64,000 nt of DNA from the NCBI RefSeq assembly GCF_000336555.1, contig NZ_KB375281.1:994227-1058226 (forward strand). The letters run 5' to 3'. The notes beneath the pieces were generated by a model. That model searched no databases, was not told where the DNA came from, and was given only the letters and a program-made list of their open reading frames with translations. Shown here piece by piece: positions 1 to 9,407 of the stretch (its first letter is position 1; each line of letters starts with the position of its first letter). The translations under genes were made by a program, and so were the position numbers. The DNA is from Afipia clevelandensis ATCC 49720 (GTDB lineage: Bacteria > Pseudomonadota > Alphaproteobacteria > Rhizobiales > Xanthobacteraceae).

Positions 1-2064
1 GTGACCTATACCATCACGGTGAAGGATGACAGCGGCACGGCGACCGATACATCCGCCACGCAGACCGTGACCGTGGTCATCACCGGCACCAACGATGCGC
101 CCGTGGTGAGTGGGGCGGTGACCGACATCAACGCGGTGGAAGATGGCAGCGTCAGCGTGCTGGACGCGCTGGCCAATGCCTCCGACGTTGACAATGGCGC
201 TGTCCTGTCCGTTGTCGATGTGCCGGGCACGCTGCCTGCCGGCGTGACCTATGATGCCGTCCATCACACCTTCACGCTCGATCCGGGCAATGCCGCCTAT
301 CAGCATCTTGCGGATGGGCACACCACCGTCGTGACCGTGAACTATGGCGTGACGGATGGCGTGGTCACTACACCCACGGCGGCCTCCGTGTCATGGACCA
401 TCACAGGCACCAATGACGCGCCGACCGTGAGCGGAGCGGCAACGAGCACGGTTGCGGAGGACGCGAGCGCCAGCACGCTCAATGCGCTGGCCAATGCGTC
501 AGATCTGGACGACGGAGCGGTGCTGACCGTCGTTAACGTGCCCGGGACGCTTCCGGCGGGTGTGACCTATGACGCCGTAAATCACACGTTCACACTCGAC
601 CCGGCAGACCCGGCCTATCAGCATCTTGGTGTCGGGCAATCCACCGTTGTTACGGTGAACTATGGCGTGACGGATGGCGTGGTGCCAACGCCTACAGCAG
701 CCTCCGTGTCGTGGACGATTACTGGAACCAACGACGATCCGACAGTCACGGCACCGCTGACGATCTCGACGACGGAAGGCGATGCGCCCGTTGTCAGGGA
801 TCTGCTCTTGGGCGCCTCGGATGTTGACACCGGAGACACGCTTTCGATCGAAAACATCACTTATTCGATCGACGGTGGCTCATCCACGACCGTCACGCCC
901 GACGGGATCACCTTCCCGGACGTACATACGCTCAATATTGATGCCGCGGGCATCCATCATATTCCCGCAGGCGAGACCGAAATCATCGTGGTCAGCTACG
1001 ATATTGTCGATGGCAACGGGGGAGTTGTCGCGCAAACGGAGACGATTACCGTCACCGGCACGAACGACCGGCCGGTTCTGGCGGCCGGCATGAATCTCAC
1101 AACCATCACGGAAGATCAGACCTCGAATCTCGGCCAGTCGGTGAGTTCGTTCGCGACCGGCATTTCCGATCCCGACGACAACGCGCTCAGGGGCGTGGCG
1201 ATTACCGGATATTCAAGTCAGAACGGCCACTGGGAATACTCCATCGACCATGGATCAAACTGGACCGCCTTCGGGAGCTACTCGTCGGGTAACGGCCTGC
1301 TTTTGGCGAGCGATGACAAGGTGCGCTTCGTTCCGAACGGCGAGAACGGTGGAACCGATACGCTGACCTACGTAGCGTGGGACCAGACCTCGGGGACCCA
1401 CGGCCAGGCTGTCAACACCATGTTCCCCGGGCACACGGCCGCGTTTTCCGAGGACAGTCAAATCGCGTCGCTGACAGTCACGAGCATCAATGATGCCCCG
1501 CACATCGACACCAGCAACGTCCAGATTACGGACAGCGGTGGCGGCGCCATCATTTCGGGTGCGATGATTGTTGATCCGGACGCAGCCGATGGCCTTATGA
1601 TCAACCTGCTGCCGGATTCCGGCACGGTCAGCGGTACGCTGGATTCCATGACGTATACGCCGCCAGGTACACCGCCCGAGGTCGGCCAGATCAAAACCAC
1701 GGTGACCGATATTGCCGGTGCAAGCGACACGGTGAACTTCATCTTCAACGTATCCGGAACCGGATCGGTGACAATGCAGGGAACGTCCGACAAGGACGTC
1801 TTTTTCGCGACCAGCCACCAGGACACGTTCGTGTTTGCCCCCGGCTCAAATCAGGACGTGATCGCGAACGGATTCCAGAGCGGAATCGACAAGATTGATT
1901 TGCAGGCCTTTTCGGCCATCGACGCCACGGCGCTGACGGATCTGCTGGCCGATGCCGACCACATCGGCAGCGATACGCTGCTTCACCTCAACGGCAATAC
2001 CGACACCGTGCTCCTGAAGGGCGTGACGGCATTGAACGCCAGCGATTTCATCCTGCACGCCTGA
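1..2064 (+). CDS. VCBS-repeat type I secreted protein, C-terminal part (5' end outside window)
   Basis: This is the C-terminal 687 residues of a large exported repeat protein; the reading frame is already open at base 1. It holds tandem VCBS/cadherin-like beta-sandwich repeats, recognisable by the recurring TGTNDAP linker, about 107 residues each. A non-repeat region follows, then a C-terminal 80-residue block (DTFVFAPG near residue 619, ending ASDFILHA) typical of the uncleaved C-terminal signal of type I secretion substrates. The last residues are hydrophobic and acidic as in that family. The PrtD/PrtE-type exporter starts 143 bases downstream, so it is the likely transporter for this protein. 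Function is probably surface adhesion or matrix formation, inferred from the repeats only. No RTX nonapeptides are visible in this part. Confidence 0.85.
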   Translation: MTYTITVKDDSGTATDTSATQTVTVVITGTNDAPVVSGAVTDINAVEDGSVSVLDALANASDVDNGAVLSVVDVPGTLPAGVTYDAVHHTFTLDPGNAAYQHLADGHTTVVTVNYGVTDGVVTTPTAASVSWTITGTNDAPTVSGAATSTVAEDASASTLNALANASDLDDGAVLTVVNVPGTLPAGVTYDAVNHTFTLDPADPAYQHLGVGQSTVVTVNYGVTDGVVPTPTAASVSWTITGTNDDPTVTAPLTISTTEGDAPVVRDLLLGASDVDTGDTLSIENITYSIDGGSSTTVTPDGITFPDVHTLNIDAAGIHHIPAGETEIIVVSYDIVDGNGGVVAQTETITVTGTNDRPVLAAGMNLTTITEDQTSNLGQSVSSFATGISDPDDNALRGVAITGYSSQNGHWEYSIDHGSNWTAFGSYSSGNGLLLASDDKVRFVPNGENGGTDTLTYVAWDQTSGTHGQAVNTMFPGHTAAFSEDSQIASLTVTSINDAPHIDTSNVQITDSGGGAIISGAMIVDPDAADGLMINLLPDSGTVSGTLDSMTYTPPGTPPEVGQIKTTVTDIAGASDTVNFIFNVSGTGSVTMQGTSDKDVFFATSHQDTFVFAPGSNQDVIANGFQSGIDKIDLQAFSAIDATALTDLLADADHIGSDTLLHLNGNTDTVLLKGVTALNASDFILHA
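88..726 (+). repeat. two tandem VCBS-type coding repeats, about 320 bp each
   Basis: Two consecutive units (about 88-408 and 409-726) encode nearly the same roughly 107-residue module. Both contain GTLPAGVTYDAV, HTFTLDP, AYQHL and VTVNYGVTDGVV in the same order. The close similarity suggests recent tandem duplication inside the adhesin gene. Confidence 0.8.
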
Positions 2065-2206
2065 GGTCCGGGAGGGCCGGAAACATTAACTTCAACTGCG
2101 TTTCCGGCTGCACCGGCGGCCCGCGTCATGGCATGATGGGCCCGCCGGGCGGCCGATCATGATCCGCAAATTGTTGCCCTGACGGCCGCCGGCAAACCAG
2201 GTATCC

Positions 2207-3970
2207 ATGCAGCCCGCCAGGACAGCCAGTCACGCGCCTTCGCCCCGGTCCGAACTGGGGACGGCGCTGCGCGCCTGCCGCAGCGCCTTTGTCGGCGTTG
2301 GCGTGATGAGCTGCGTCATCAACATTCTGTACCTGACCGGCTCGTTCTTCATGCTCGAGATCTACGACCGGGTGCTGCCCAGCCGCAGCATCCCGACACT
2401 CGTCGGTTTGATCGTGCTGGCGGGCGGTCTCTATCTGGTCCAGGGCATTCTCGATCTCATTCGCGGACGCATTCTGATCCGGATCGGTTCGACGCTGGAC
2501 GAAATGCTCAGTCGCCGCGTTTATGACGTCGTGGTGCGGTTGCCGTTGTTTGCCGGAAACCGCAGCGAAGGGCTGCAGCCGCTGCGCGATCTCGACAATG
2601 TGCGCTCGTTCCTCTCGGGAATGGGGCCGGGCGCGTTGTTCGACCTGCCGTGGCTGCCGCTCTATCTTGCCATCTGCTTTGCTTTCCATCCGCTGATCGG
2701 CGTGACGGCGCTCGTCGGCGCGGTGCTCCTGGTCGCCCTGACCATCCTGACCGAATACCTGACCCATGAGCCGATGAAGCGCTCGACGGCGCTGGCGATG
2801 CGGCGTCAGGATTTGGCGCTGGCCAGCCGCCGCAACGCCGAAGTGCTGGCCGCCATGGGCATGGCGGGCCGCGTGGGCAAGCGCTGGGACGAGTCCAACC
2901 GTGATTATCTTGCGACCAACCAGCGCGCCAGCGACGTGGCGGGCGGCCTTGGCGCCATCGCCAAGGTGATGCGGATGATGCTGCAGTCCGCCGTGCTCGG
3001 CGTGGGCGCTTATCTCGTGATCAACCAGCAGGCGACCGCGGGCATCATTATCGCAGGCTCCATCCTCAGCGCCCGTGCATTGGCGCCGGTCGATCTCGCG
3101 ATTGCGCACTGGAAGGGCTTTGTCGCCGCCCGGCAGAGCTGGCACCGCCTCAACCGGCTGCTGGGCATGCTGCCGGAACAGCAGGCTCCGACGCTGCTTG
3201 AGCCGCCGGTCGGCAAATTGTCCGTGGAAAGCCTCGGGATCAGCCCGCCGGGTGAGCAGAAGGTCGTGGCGCAGGATGTCACTTTCGCGCTGGAAGCCGG
3301 GCAGGGCGTTGGCGTGATCGGCCCCAGCGGCTCGGGCAAGTCGTCGCTGGTCCGCGCGCTGGTTGGCGTCTGGCGGCCTGTGCGCGGCAATGTCCGTCTG
3401 GACGGCGCATCGCTCGATCAATGGTCGCCGGAAATTCTCGGTCGCCACATCGGCTACCTGCCGCAGGATGTCGAACTGTTCGCCGGCACCATCGCCCAGA
3501 ACATTGCCCGCTTTGAGGAGAATGCCTCGCCGGACAGTATCATCGCGGCTGCACGCGAAGCGCGCGTCCATGACCTCATCATCGGGATGAAGGACGGATA
3601 CGATACCCAGATCGGCGATCAGGGCAGCGTGCTTTCCGCCGGGCAGGCGCAACGCATCGCGCTTGCGCGGGCGCTTTATGGCAATCCGTTTCTGGTGGTG
3701 CTGGACGAACCCAACTCCAATCTCGACAGCGAAGGCGACGCGGCGCTGAACAAGGCCATCCTTGGCGTGCGCGCGCGAGGCGGTGTCGTTGTGGTCGTGG
3801 CGCATCGCCCGATCGGTATCGAGAGTGTCGATCTTATTCTGGTGATGAAGGACGGTCGCGTTCAGGCGTTTGGACCTAAGGAAACGGTGCTCGGCCAGGT
3901 GCTGCAACGCCCGGCCGCCGCACCGCCCGCCATCAAGATCGTGTCCGACAAGGGAGGAGCGCCGTCGTGA
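2207..3970 (+). CDS. type I secretion ABC transporter permease/ATPase (PrtD family)
   Basis: Inner-membrane ABC exporter half-transporter of 587 residues, the usual length for PrtD/AprD proteins. The N-terminal half contains hydrophobic segments in two groups (about residues 35-85 and 145-185, with further ones near 260-300). The C-terminal half is the ATPase: Walker A GPSGSGKSS at residues 372-380, signature SAGQAQR, and Walker B ending LDEPNSNLD, a form common in PrtD proteins. It lacks an N-terminal C39-like domain. It overlaps the HlyD-type adaptor gene by 4 bases (ATGA type), so the two are translationally coupled. The upstream VCBS protein is the likely cargo. No TolC gene lies beside it, so the outer-membrane channel must be encoded elsewhere, possibly the one at the right end of the window. 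Confidence 0.93.
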   Translation: MQPARTASHAPSPRSELGTALRACRSAFVGVGVMSCVINILYLTGSFFMLEIYDRVLPSRSIPTLVGLIVLAGGLYLVQGILDLIRGRILIRIGSTLDEMLSRRVYDVVVRLPLFAGNRSEGLQPLRDLDNVRSFLSGMGPGALFDLPWLPLYLAICFAFHPLIGVTALVGAVLLVALTILTEYLTHEPMKRSTALAMRRQDLALASRRNAEVLAAMGMAGRVGKRWDESNRDYLATNQRASDVAGGLGAIAKVMRMMLQSAVLGVGAYLVINQQATAGIIIAGSILSARALAPVDLAIAHWKGFVAARQSWHRLNRLLGMLPEQQAPTLLEPPVGKLSVESLGISPPGEQKVVAQDVTFALEAGQGVGVIGPSGSGKSSLVRALVGVWRPVRGNVRLDGASLDQWSPEILGRHIGYLPQDVELFAGTIAQNIARFEENASPDSIIAAAREARVHDLIIGMKDGYDTQIGDQGSVLSAGQAQRIALARALYGNPFLVVLDEPNSNLDSEGDAALNKAILGVRARGGVVVVVAHRPIGIESVDLILVMKDGRVQAFGPKETVLGQVLQRPAAAPPAIKIVSDKGGAPS

Positions 3971-5364
3971 AAAAACCGACCCTCGCCGGAACGGAAGGCA
4001 GCATTCGCGGCGTCCTGAATGCGCTGTTCTCACCACTGGAGCGAATTTCGATTTTCAAAAGTTTGGACAAGCCGGGATCGCGCCGCTCGATCCGGTTTCA
4101 TCTGATCGTCGGGCTCGTCGTTGTCACGCTGCTCACCTGCGGTATCGGCGGCTGGGCCTCGACCGCGCAAATCTCCGGCGCGTTGATCGCGCCGGGCTCC
4201 ATCGTCGTCGATTCCAACGTCAAGAAGGTACAGCACCCCACCGGCGGCGTGGTCGGCGAGGTGAGGGCGCGCGACGGCGACCGCGTCAAGGCAGGCGACA
4301 TTGTCGTCCGTCTCGACGATACGGTGACGAAGGCCAGCCTTGCGATTGTCACCAAGGGGTTGAACGGCTTGCTGGCGCGTCGCGCGCGGCTGCTCGCCGA
4401 ACAGGAAGGCCTGGACCGCATCACGTTCCCGCCGGAACTGATGGACTATTTTTCCGATCCCGAAGTGCGGTCCCTGATCGGCAACGAGATCAAGCTGTTT
4501 CAGGTACGCTCCTCCGGCCGCGTCAATCAGAAGGCGCAGCTCAAGGAGCGTATCGCCCAGCTCAGGGAGGAGATCGGCGGCCTTGAAGCGCAGGAGAACG
4601 CGAAATCGCGTGAAATCGAGCTGATCCAGAAAGAACTGGTCGGCGTGCGCGACCTCTACGCCAAGAACCTCGTGCAGATTTCACGCCTGACGGTTCTGGA
4701 GCGCGATGCGGCGCGGCTCGACGGCGATCGCGCGCAGTTCATCGCCCAGAAGGCGCAGGCCAAGGGCAAGATCACGGAAATCGAGTTGCAGATCATTCAG
4801 ATCGACAAGGACCTCTCCAGCGAAGTCTCGAAAGAGATGCGTGAGATCAACGACAAGATCGGCGAGTTCGTCGAGCGCAAGGTCACGGCGGAAGACCAAC
4901 TCCGCCGCATCGACATCCGCGCGCCGCAGGATGGCATGGTGCTGCAATCGACCGTCCATACCGTGGGCGGCGTGATCACAGCGGGCGATACGATCATGCT
5001 GATCGTGCCGGAATCCGATAACCTTTCCGTCGAAGCCAAGGTCAATCCGCAGGATATCGACCAGTTGCGGATCGGGCAGAAGACGCTGCTGCGGCTCTCG
5101 GCGTTCAACCAGCGCACCACGCCGGAACTGAATGGCATCATCACCCGTATCTCGCCCGACACCACGGTGGATCAGCGGACAGGTCAGAGCTACTACACCA
5201 TCAGGGTCTCGCTGCCGCCGGAAGAGGTGGCGCGGCTCGGCGAGGTCAAGCTGATCCCCGGCATGCCGGTCGAGGCCTTCGTGCAAACCGGCGAACGCAC
5301 CATGATTTCCTATCTGGCGAAACCCCTGAGCGACCAGCTCATGCGGGCGTTCCGCGAGAAGTGA
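3967..5364 (+). CDS. HlyD-family type I secretion periplasmic adaptor (PrtE-like)
   Basis: Membrane fusion protein of 465 residues that links the PrtD-type ABC exporter to an outer-membrane channel. It has a short cytoplasmic N-terminus, one transmembrane helix near residues 40-60, a lipoyl/barrel-sandwich segment (GEVRARDGDRVKAGD), a long coiled coil at about residues 135-310, the second half of the lipoyl domain (IRAPQDGMVL) and a C-terminal beta barrel. The start overlaps the last codons of the ABC gene. The next gene, a CHASE2 cyclase, begins 18 bases after the stop and is probably cotranscribed. Confidence 0.93.
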   Translation: MKKPTLAGTEGSIRGVLNALFSPLERISIFKSLDKPGSRRSIRFHLIVGLVVVTLLTCGIGGWASTAQISGALIAPGSIVVDSNVKKVQHPTGGVVGEVRARDGDRVKAGDIVVRLDDTVTKASLAIVTKGLNGLLARRARLLAEQEGLDRITFPPELMDYFSDPEVRSLIGNEIKLFQVRSSGRVNQKAQLKERIAQLREEIGGLEAQENAKSREIELIQKELVGVRDLYAKNLVQISRLTVLERDAARLDGDRAQFIAQKAQAKGKITEIELQIIQIDKDLSSEVSKEMREINDKIGEFVERKVTAEDQLRRIDIRAPQDGMVLQSTVHTVGGVITAGDTIMLIVPESDNLSVEAKVNPQDIDQLRIGQKTLLRLSAFNQRTTPELNGIITRISPDTTVDQRTGQSYYTIRVSLPPEEVARLGEVKLIPGMPVEAFVQTGERTMISYLAKPLSDQLMRAFREK

Positions 5365-5382
5365 CGGGTACCGGTTAACAGC

Positions 5383-7635
5383 ATGGTGCATGCGATCCTG
5401 AAGTCAGTGGTCCGCTTTCTTGCGCGCCTTCGTCATTACGCGCGAAAATTCGGATATGCGCGCCTGCTGTGTCTTGTGCTCCTCGGGGGGATGATTGCGC
5501 TTCGGGTCGCGGACCCGTTCCCGCTGGAAGAATTGCGGGTGCGGACATTTGATGCCTATCAAATCCTCCATCCGCGCAAGATCACGCAGCGGCCCGTTGT
5601 CATTATTGATATCGACGAAAAGAGTCTCGCGAAGTTCGGTCAGTGGCCATGGCCACGCACGCGCGTGGCCGATCTTGTCCAGCGCCTGACCGACCTCGGG
5701 GCCGCCGCGATTGCATTCGATATCGTGTTTGCCGAGCAGGACCGGCTGTCGCCGGCCATCGCAGCCGACACCTTCCGCGATCTGGACGAGATCAGCAGGA
5801 CGAGGCTGCGCGAGCTACCCAGCAACGATCAGGTCTTCGCGGACGTGCTGCGGAAGTCACCCGTGGTTCTCGGTGAATCCGGTTTGCCGAAGTTTGTAAA
5901 GCAGCCGGACCTGAAACTGCCGTTGACCGGGCTTGCCACCCTTGGCGGCGATCCAAGACCGTTCCTGCTGCAATTCCCCGGCCTGCTGCGGAATATCCCG
6001 ATCCTTGAGGAGGCGGCGCCGGGGCGCGGACTGTTCACCATCCGCACCGAACGTGACGGCATCGTCCGCCGCGTCCCGATGATCATGCAGGCACAGGGTG
6101 AACTGATGCCGTCGCTGACATTCGAGATGCTGCGCATCGTCACCAAGTCCGACACCATCCTCATCAAGTCGGACGAAGCGGGGGTGAAAAGCGTGGCGGT
6201 GCCGGGATTCGAAATTCCGACCGACCGCAACGGACAGCTCTGGGTGCATTTCGCCAAGCACGATGCCGCCCGGTATATTTCGGCGGCCGATGTGCTCGAA
6301 GGCAAGGTCACCGCCGAGCAGATTTCGCGCAAGCTGATGCTGATCGGCACCTCCGCTGTCGGATTGCTCGACGTCAAGACCACGCCTCTCGATCCGGTGA
6401 TGCCGGGCGTGGAAGTGCATGCGCAGGTGCTGGAAGCCGCGCTGACCCGCTCGGTGCTGTCGCAACCGAACTACGCGGTCGGCGCGGAAATCATCGCCGC
6501 GATCCTGTTCGGGATTGCCATCATCTGGCTCGCGCCGATCCTGAGCGCGATCATGCTGCTGCTATTCGGCGGCGTTATTGTCGCCATCATGGTGGCGGCG
6601 TCCTGGTATTTCTTCATCGAACATCGCCTGCTGATCGACTTCACATTTCCGCTGATCGCGAGCACGTCGATCTATCTGGTGCTGGTGTTCAGCAGCTACT
6701 TCCGTGAACAGGCACAGCGCCGCCGCATTCGTTCAGCCTTCGGTCAATATCTCTCACCGGCGCTGGTGGAGCAGTTGGCGCAGTCGCCCGAAAAGCTGGT
6801 GCTGGGCGGCGAGGAGCGGAACATGACCATCATGTTCAGCGACGTGCGTGGTTTCACCACGATCTCGGAATCGTTCAAGAGCGATCCGCAGGGGCTGACA
6901 TCGCTGATGAACCGGTTCCTGACCCCGCTGACCAATGCCATCCTCGACCGCAAGGGAACGATCGACAAGTACATGGGCGACGCCATCATGGCGTTCTGGA
7001 ATGCACCGATCACCGATGACGTGCATCAGATCAACGCCTGCAACGCGGCGCTCGATATGATCGACCGTATCGAGGCGCTGAATGTCGAGCGTGAACGGGA
7101 GGCGAAGGAAACCGGCAAGCCGTTTATTCCCATGAAGGTGGGGATCGGTCTCAACACCGGCACATGTGTGGTGGGCAACATGGGATCGAATTTGCGGTTC
7201 GATTATTCCGTGCTGGGCGATGCCGTAAACCTCGCATCGCGGCTCGAGGGACAATCGAAATCCTACGGCGTTCCGATCATTGCCGGATCGGCGACCGCGC
7301 TCGCGGCGAAGGACAAGTTCGCCATTCTCGAAATTGATTTCATCACCGTGAAGGGCAAGAAGGAGCCGGAAGTGATCTATGCAGTTGTCGGCCGCGAAGA
7401 CGTCGCACAGTCTGGCCGCTTCCAGCGCATCCGAAATCTGTGCATCGAAATGCTGGCATGTTACCGTGGCCGGGACTGGGATGGCGCTCTCGCTGCAATT
7501 GCGAAGAGCCGCATCGCGGATGAGGCCGGAGATTTCGGTACCCTGTACGACCTTTACGCCGACCGAATCGAAACGTTCCGGAAATCGCCGCCACCTGACG
7601 ACTGGAATGGTGTCGTTGCGCTGACCACCAAATGA
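5383..7635 (+). CDS. CHASE2-domain class III adenylate/guanylate cyclase
   Basis: Membrane sensor cyclase of 750 residues. One N-terminal helix (about 27-41) is followed by a periplasmic CHASE2 sensor (about 45-360), three closely spaced helices (about 365-440) and a class III cyclase domain (about 475-670). Metal-binding Asp487 lies in FSDVRGF and Asp533 in KYMGD. Lys529 occupies the purine-specifying position; Asn616 and Arg620 are the transition-state pair. The second purine-specifying position is Ser609 where Asp or Thr is usual, so adenylate rather than guanylate cyclase is likely but not proven. It sits directly behind a type I exporter and two genes before a cyclic-nucleotide-binding protein, suggesting a local cAMP-type circuit. 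The CHASE2 ligand is unknown. Confidence 0.9.
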   Translation: MVHAILKSVVRFLARLRHYARKFGYARLLCLVLLGGMIALRVADPFPLEELRVRTFDAYQILHPRKITQRPVVIIDIDEKSLAKFGQWPWPRTRVADLVQRLTDLGAAAIAFDIVFAEQDRLSPAIAADTFRDLDEISRTRLRELPSNDQVFADVLRKSPVVLGESGLPKFVKQPDLKLPLTGLATLGGDPRPFLLQFPGLLRNIPILEEAAPGRGLFTIRTERDGIVRRVPMIMQAQGELMPSLTFEMLRIVTKSDTILIKSDEAGVKSVAVPGFEIPTDRNGQLWVHFAKHDAARYISAADVLEGKVTAEQISRKLMLIGTSAVGLLDVKTTPLDPVMPGVEVHAQVLEAALTRSVLSQPNYAVGAEIIAAILFGIAIIWLAPILSAIMLLLFGGVIVAIMVAASWYFFIEHRLLIDFTFPLIASTSIYLVLVFSSYFREQAQRRRIRSAFGQYLSPALVEQLAQSPEKLVLGGEERNMTIMFSDVRGFTTISESFKSDPQGLTSLMNRFLTPLTNAILDRKGTIDKYMGDAIMAFWNAPITDDVHQINACNAALDMIDRIEALNVEREREAKETGKPFIPMKVGIGLNTGTCVVGNMGSNLRFDYSVLGDAVNLASRLEGQSKSYGVPIIAGSATALAAKDKFAILEIDFITVKGKKEPEVIYAVVGREDVAQSGRFQRIRNLCIEMLACYRGRDWDGALAAIAKSRIADEAGDFGTLYDLYADRIETFRKSPPPDDWNGVVALTTK

Positions 7636-7768
7636 ACCGGGGAAACGTGGCCGCTATCGTTCACATCGCCGTCTGGCAAGGCATTTTTTTGATGGTTGCT
7701 GGACGGTATGATGTTGGTGAGGATGACCGGCGCATGCCATCCTTGCGAAAGATTCATTGAGTTTTTTC

Positions 7769-8599
7769 ATGCCGGCCACGATGTCTGTGCGGTTCTGGGG
7801 GGTTCGCGGGAGCATTCCATGCCCTGGTCCGAATACCGTACGCTATGGCGGCAATACATCATGCGTCGAAGTCAGGTGTGGTGACCATCGTCTTGTCTTC
7901 GATGCCGGGTCGGGACTTCGGGCGCTGGGTCTCGCACTCGCGGACGAAGAGCAGGCGACCGACATCGATTTATTTTTGAGCCACTGCCACATCGACCACC
8001 TGATCGGCTTGCCGTTTTTCGTGCCCGCCTTCGTCAAGGGTAACCGGCTGCGGCTCTGGGCCGGAAATCTCAAGGCTGCCGGTGGCGTTCAGGAAACAGT
8101 ACGGAAGCTGATGAGCTATCCGCTGTTTCCGATCGAGATCGAAGCTGCGCAGGGCAAGATCGAATTCAACGACTTTGAACCGGGCGCCGTTCTGATGCCC
8201 CGTCCGGGCATCAAGGTCATGACCACGCCGCTCAATCATCCCGGCGGCGCAACCGGATACCGCGTGGAGTATGGCGGTCGCGCCATGGCCTACATTACCG
8301 ATACCGAGCTGAACGCGGATGAAATAGATCCGGCGCTGCTTGAGCTTGCCCGTGATGCGTCGATTGTCATTATTGACACGACCTATACCGACGAAGAATT
8401 GCCGGAGCATGTGGGCTGGGGGCATTCGAGCTGGCAACAGGCGGTCCGTCTGGCCAATGAGGCGGGCGTCGGCAAGCTGTTTCTCTTCCACCACGACCCT
8501 GAACACGACGACGATGAAATGGATCGCATCGCCGCGGCGGCAGCGAGAGCGCGGCCCGGAACTGTGGTCGCGAAGGAAGGATTTTCGATCAATATCTAA
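7769..8599 (+). CDS. MBL-fold metallo-hydrolase
   Basis: Metallo-beta-lactamase-fold hydrolase, about 276 residues. Near the N-terminus it has the MSVRFWGVRGSIPCPG signature of a family of bacterial metallo-hydrolases, then the metal-binding motif SHCHIDH (HxHxDH). Further metal ligands are plausible in NHPGG, TDTE and FHHDPEHDD. The substrate is unknown; phosphodiesters are typical for this branch. The start is uncertain: TTG at 7757, ATG at 7769 and ATG at 7781 are all in frame and none has a strong ribosome-binding site. The family N-terminus fits 7781 best. It lies between the cyclase and the cyclic-nucleotide-binding protein, so a phosphodiesterase-type role in the same circuit is possible but not shown. 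Confidence 0.85.
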   Translation: MPATMSVRFWGVRGSIPCPGPNTVRYGGNTSCVEVRCGDHRLVFDAGSGLRALGLALADEEQATDIDLFLSHCHIDHLIGLPFFVPAFVKGNRLRLWAGNLKAAGGVQETVRKLMSYPLFPIEIEAAQGKIEFNDFEPGAVLMPRPGIKVMTTPLNHPGGATGYRVEYGGRAMAYITDTELNADEIDPALLELARDASIVIIDTTYTDEELPEHVGWGHSSWQQAVRLANEAGVGKLFLFHHDPEHDDDEMDRIAAAAARARPGTVVAKEGFSINI

Positions 8600-8762
8600 T
8601 GCGGCCAAAGCGCATGTTTTCAGCGCAATTTGCCGCAGCCGCGGATTATCTCAGACAGATTTGACGACCGATTGACGCTCTCCCGCCAGAACCGTTGTTG
8701 TTCAGGGAGGCGCCGAACGGCATAATACTTGCCGGATAGTCTTTAGCTTCAGGTTGATTCCG

Positions 8763-9407
8763 ATGGATATGTCAGGTCTCGTTTCCGGAGCCGGCGGCTT
8801 TATTGCGTCAGCGTTCGTGGTTGCGGGATACACAATGCGGACGATGATCCCGTTGCGTATCTTCGGCATCATCACCAACGTGCTGCTGATCGGATTCTCG
8901 CTCGTCCACCACCACTATCCGGTGATGGTGCTGCACATGATCCTGTTGCCGCTGAATGTCTACCGCCTGCGGGAAATGCTGCAACTGGTGGCCGAGGTCA
9001 AGCGCTCGGTGAACAGCGACCTGTCGATGGCCTGGCTCAAACCGTTCATGACCGAGCGCAAATGCACGACCGGCGAGGTGCTGTTCTACAAGCACGAGCA
9101 GGCCGAGGAAATGTACTACATTGTCAGCGGGCGTTACCGGCTGGTCGAATCCGGAATCGAGCTTCCCGCCGGCGCGCTTGTCGGCGAACTCGGCATGCTG
9201 TCGCCGTCGAACAAGCGGACCCAGACACTCGAATGCCTCGAAGGCGGACTGGTTCTCAGCGTGACCTATGCCAAGGTGCAGGAGCTGTACGTTCAGAATC
9301 CGGAATTCGGATTCTACTTCCTGCGTCTGGTCAGCGCGCGGCTGTTTCAGAATCTCGGACGTCTTGAGACCCAGCTTGCTGAAAGTATTGCTCAGGCCTC
9401 GTCATGA
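8763..9407 (+). CDS. membrane protein with C-terminal cyclic nucleotide-binding domain
   Basis: About 214 residues. The first 80 are hydrophobic with three predicted helices (around 5-25, 30-50 and 55-72). The rest is a cNMP-binding jelly roll with YKHEQAEEMYYIVSGRYRL and the phosphate-binding-cassette region GALVGELGMLSPSNKRTQT. The GEL glutamate and a downstream arginine match positions that contact cyclic nucleotide in the family. There is no DNA-binding domain, so it is a membrane sensor or adaptor rather than a Crp-type regulator. Starts at TTG 8754, ATG 8763 and ATG 8769 are possible; 8763 is used. It overlaps the next gene by 4 bases and follows the cyclase cluster, suggesting it senses that cyclase's product. 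Confidence 0.85.
   Translation: MDMSGLVSGAGGFIASAFVVAGYTMRTMIPLRIFGIITNVLLIGFSLVHHHYPVMVLHMILLPLNVYRLREMLQLVAEVKRSVNSDLSMAWLKPFMTERKCTTGEVLFYKHEQAEEMYYIVSGRYRLVESGIELPAGALVGELGMLSPSNKRTQTLECLEGGLVLSVTYAKVQELYVQNPEFGFYFLRLVSARLFQNLGRLETQLAESIAQASS

Noticed and set aside
2126-4036. Long open frame on the minus strand opposite the ABC transporter gene
   Set aside because: It mirrors the codon pattern of the PrtD gene and reads as Arg/His/Ala-rich low-complexity protein; the plus-strand gene has all ABC motifs.
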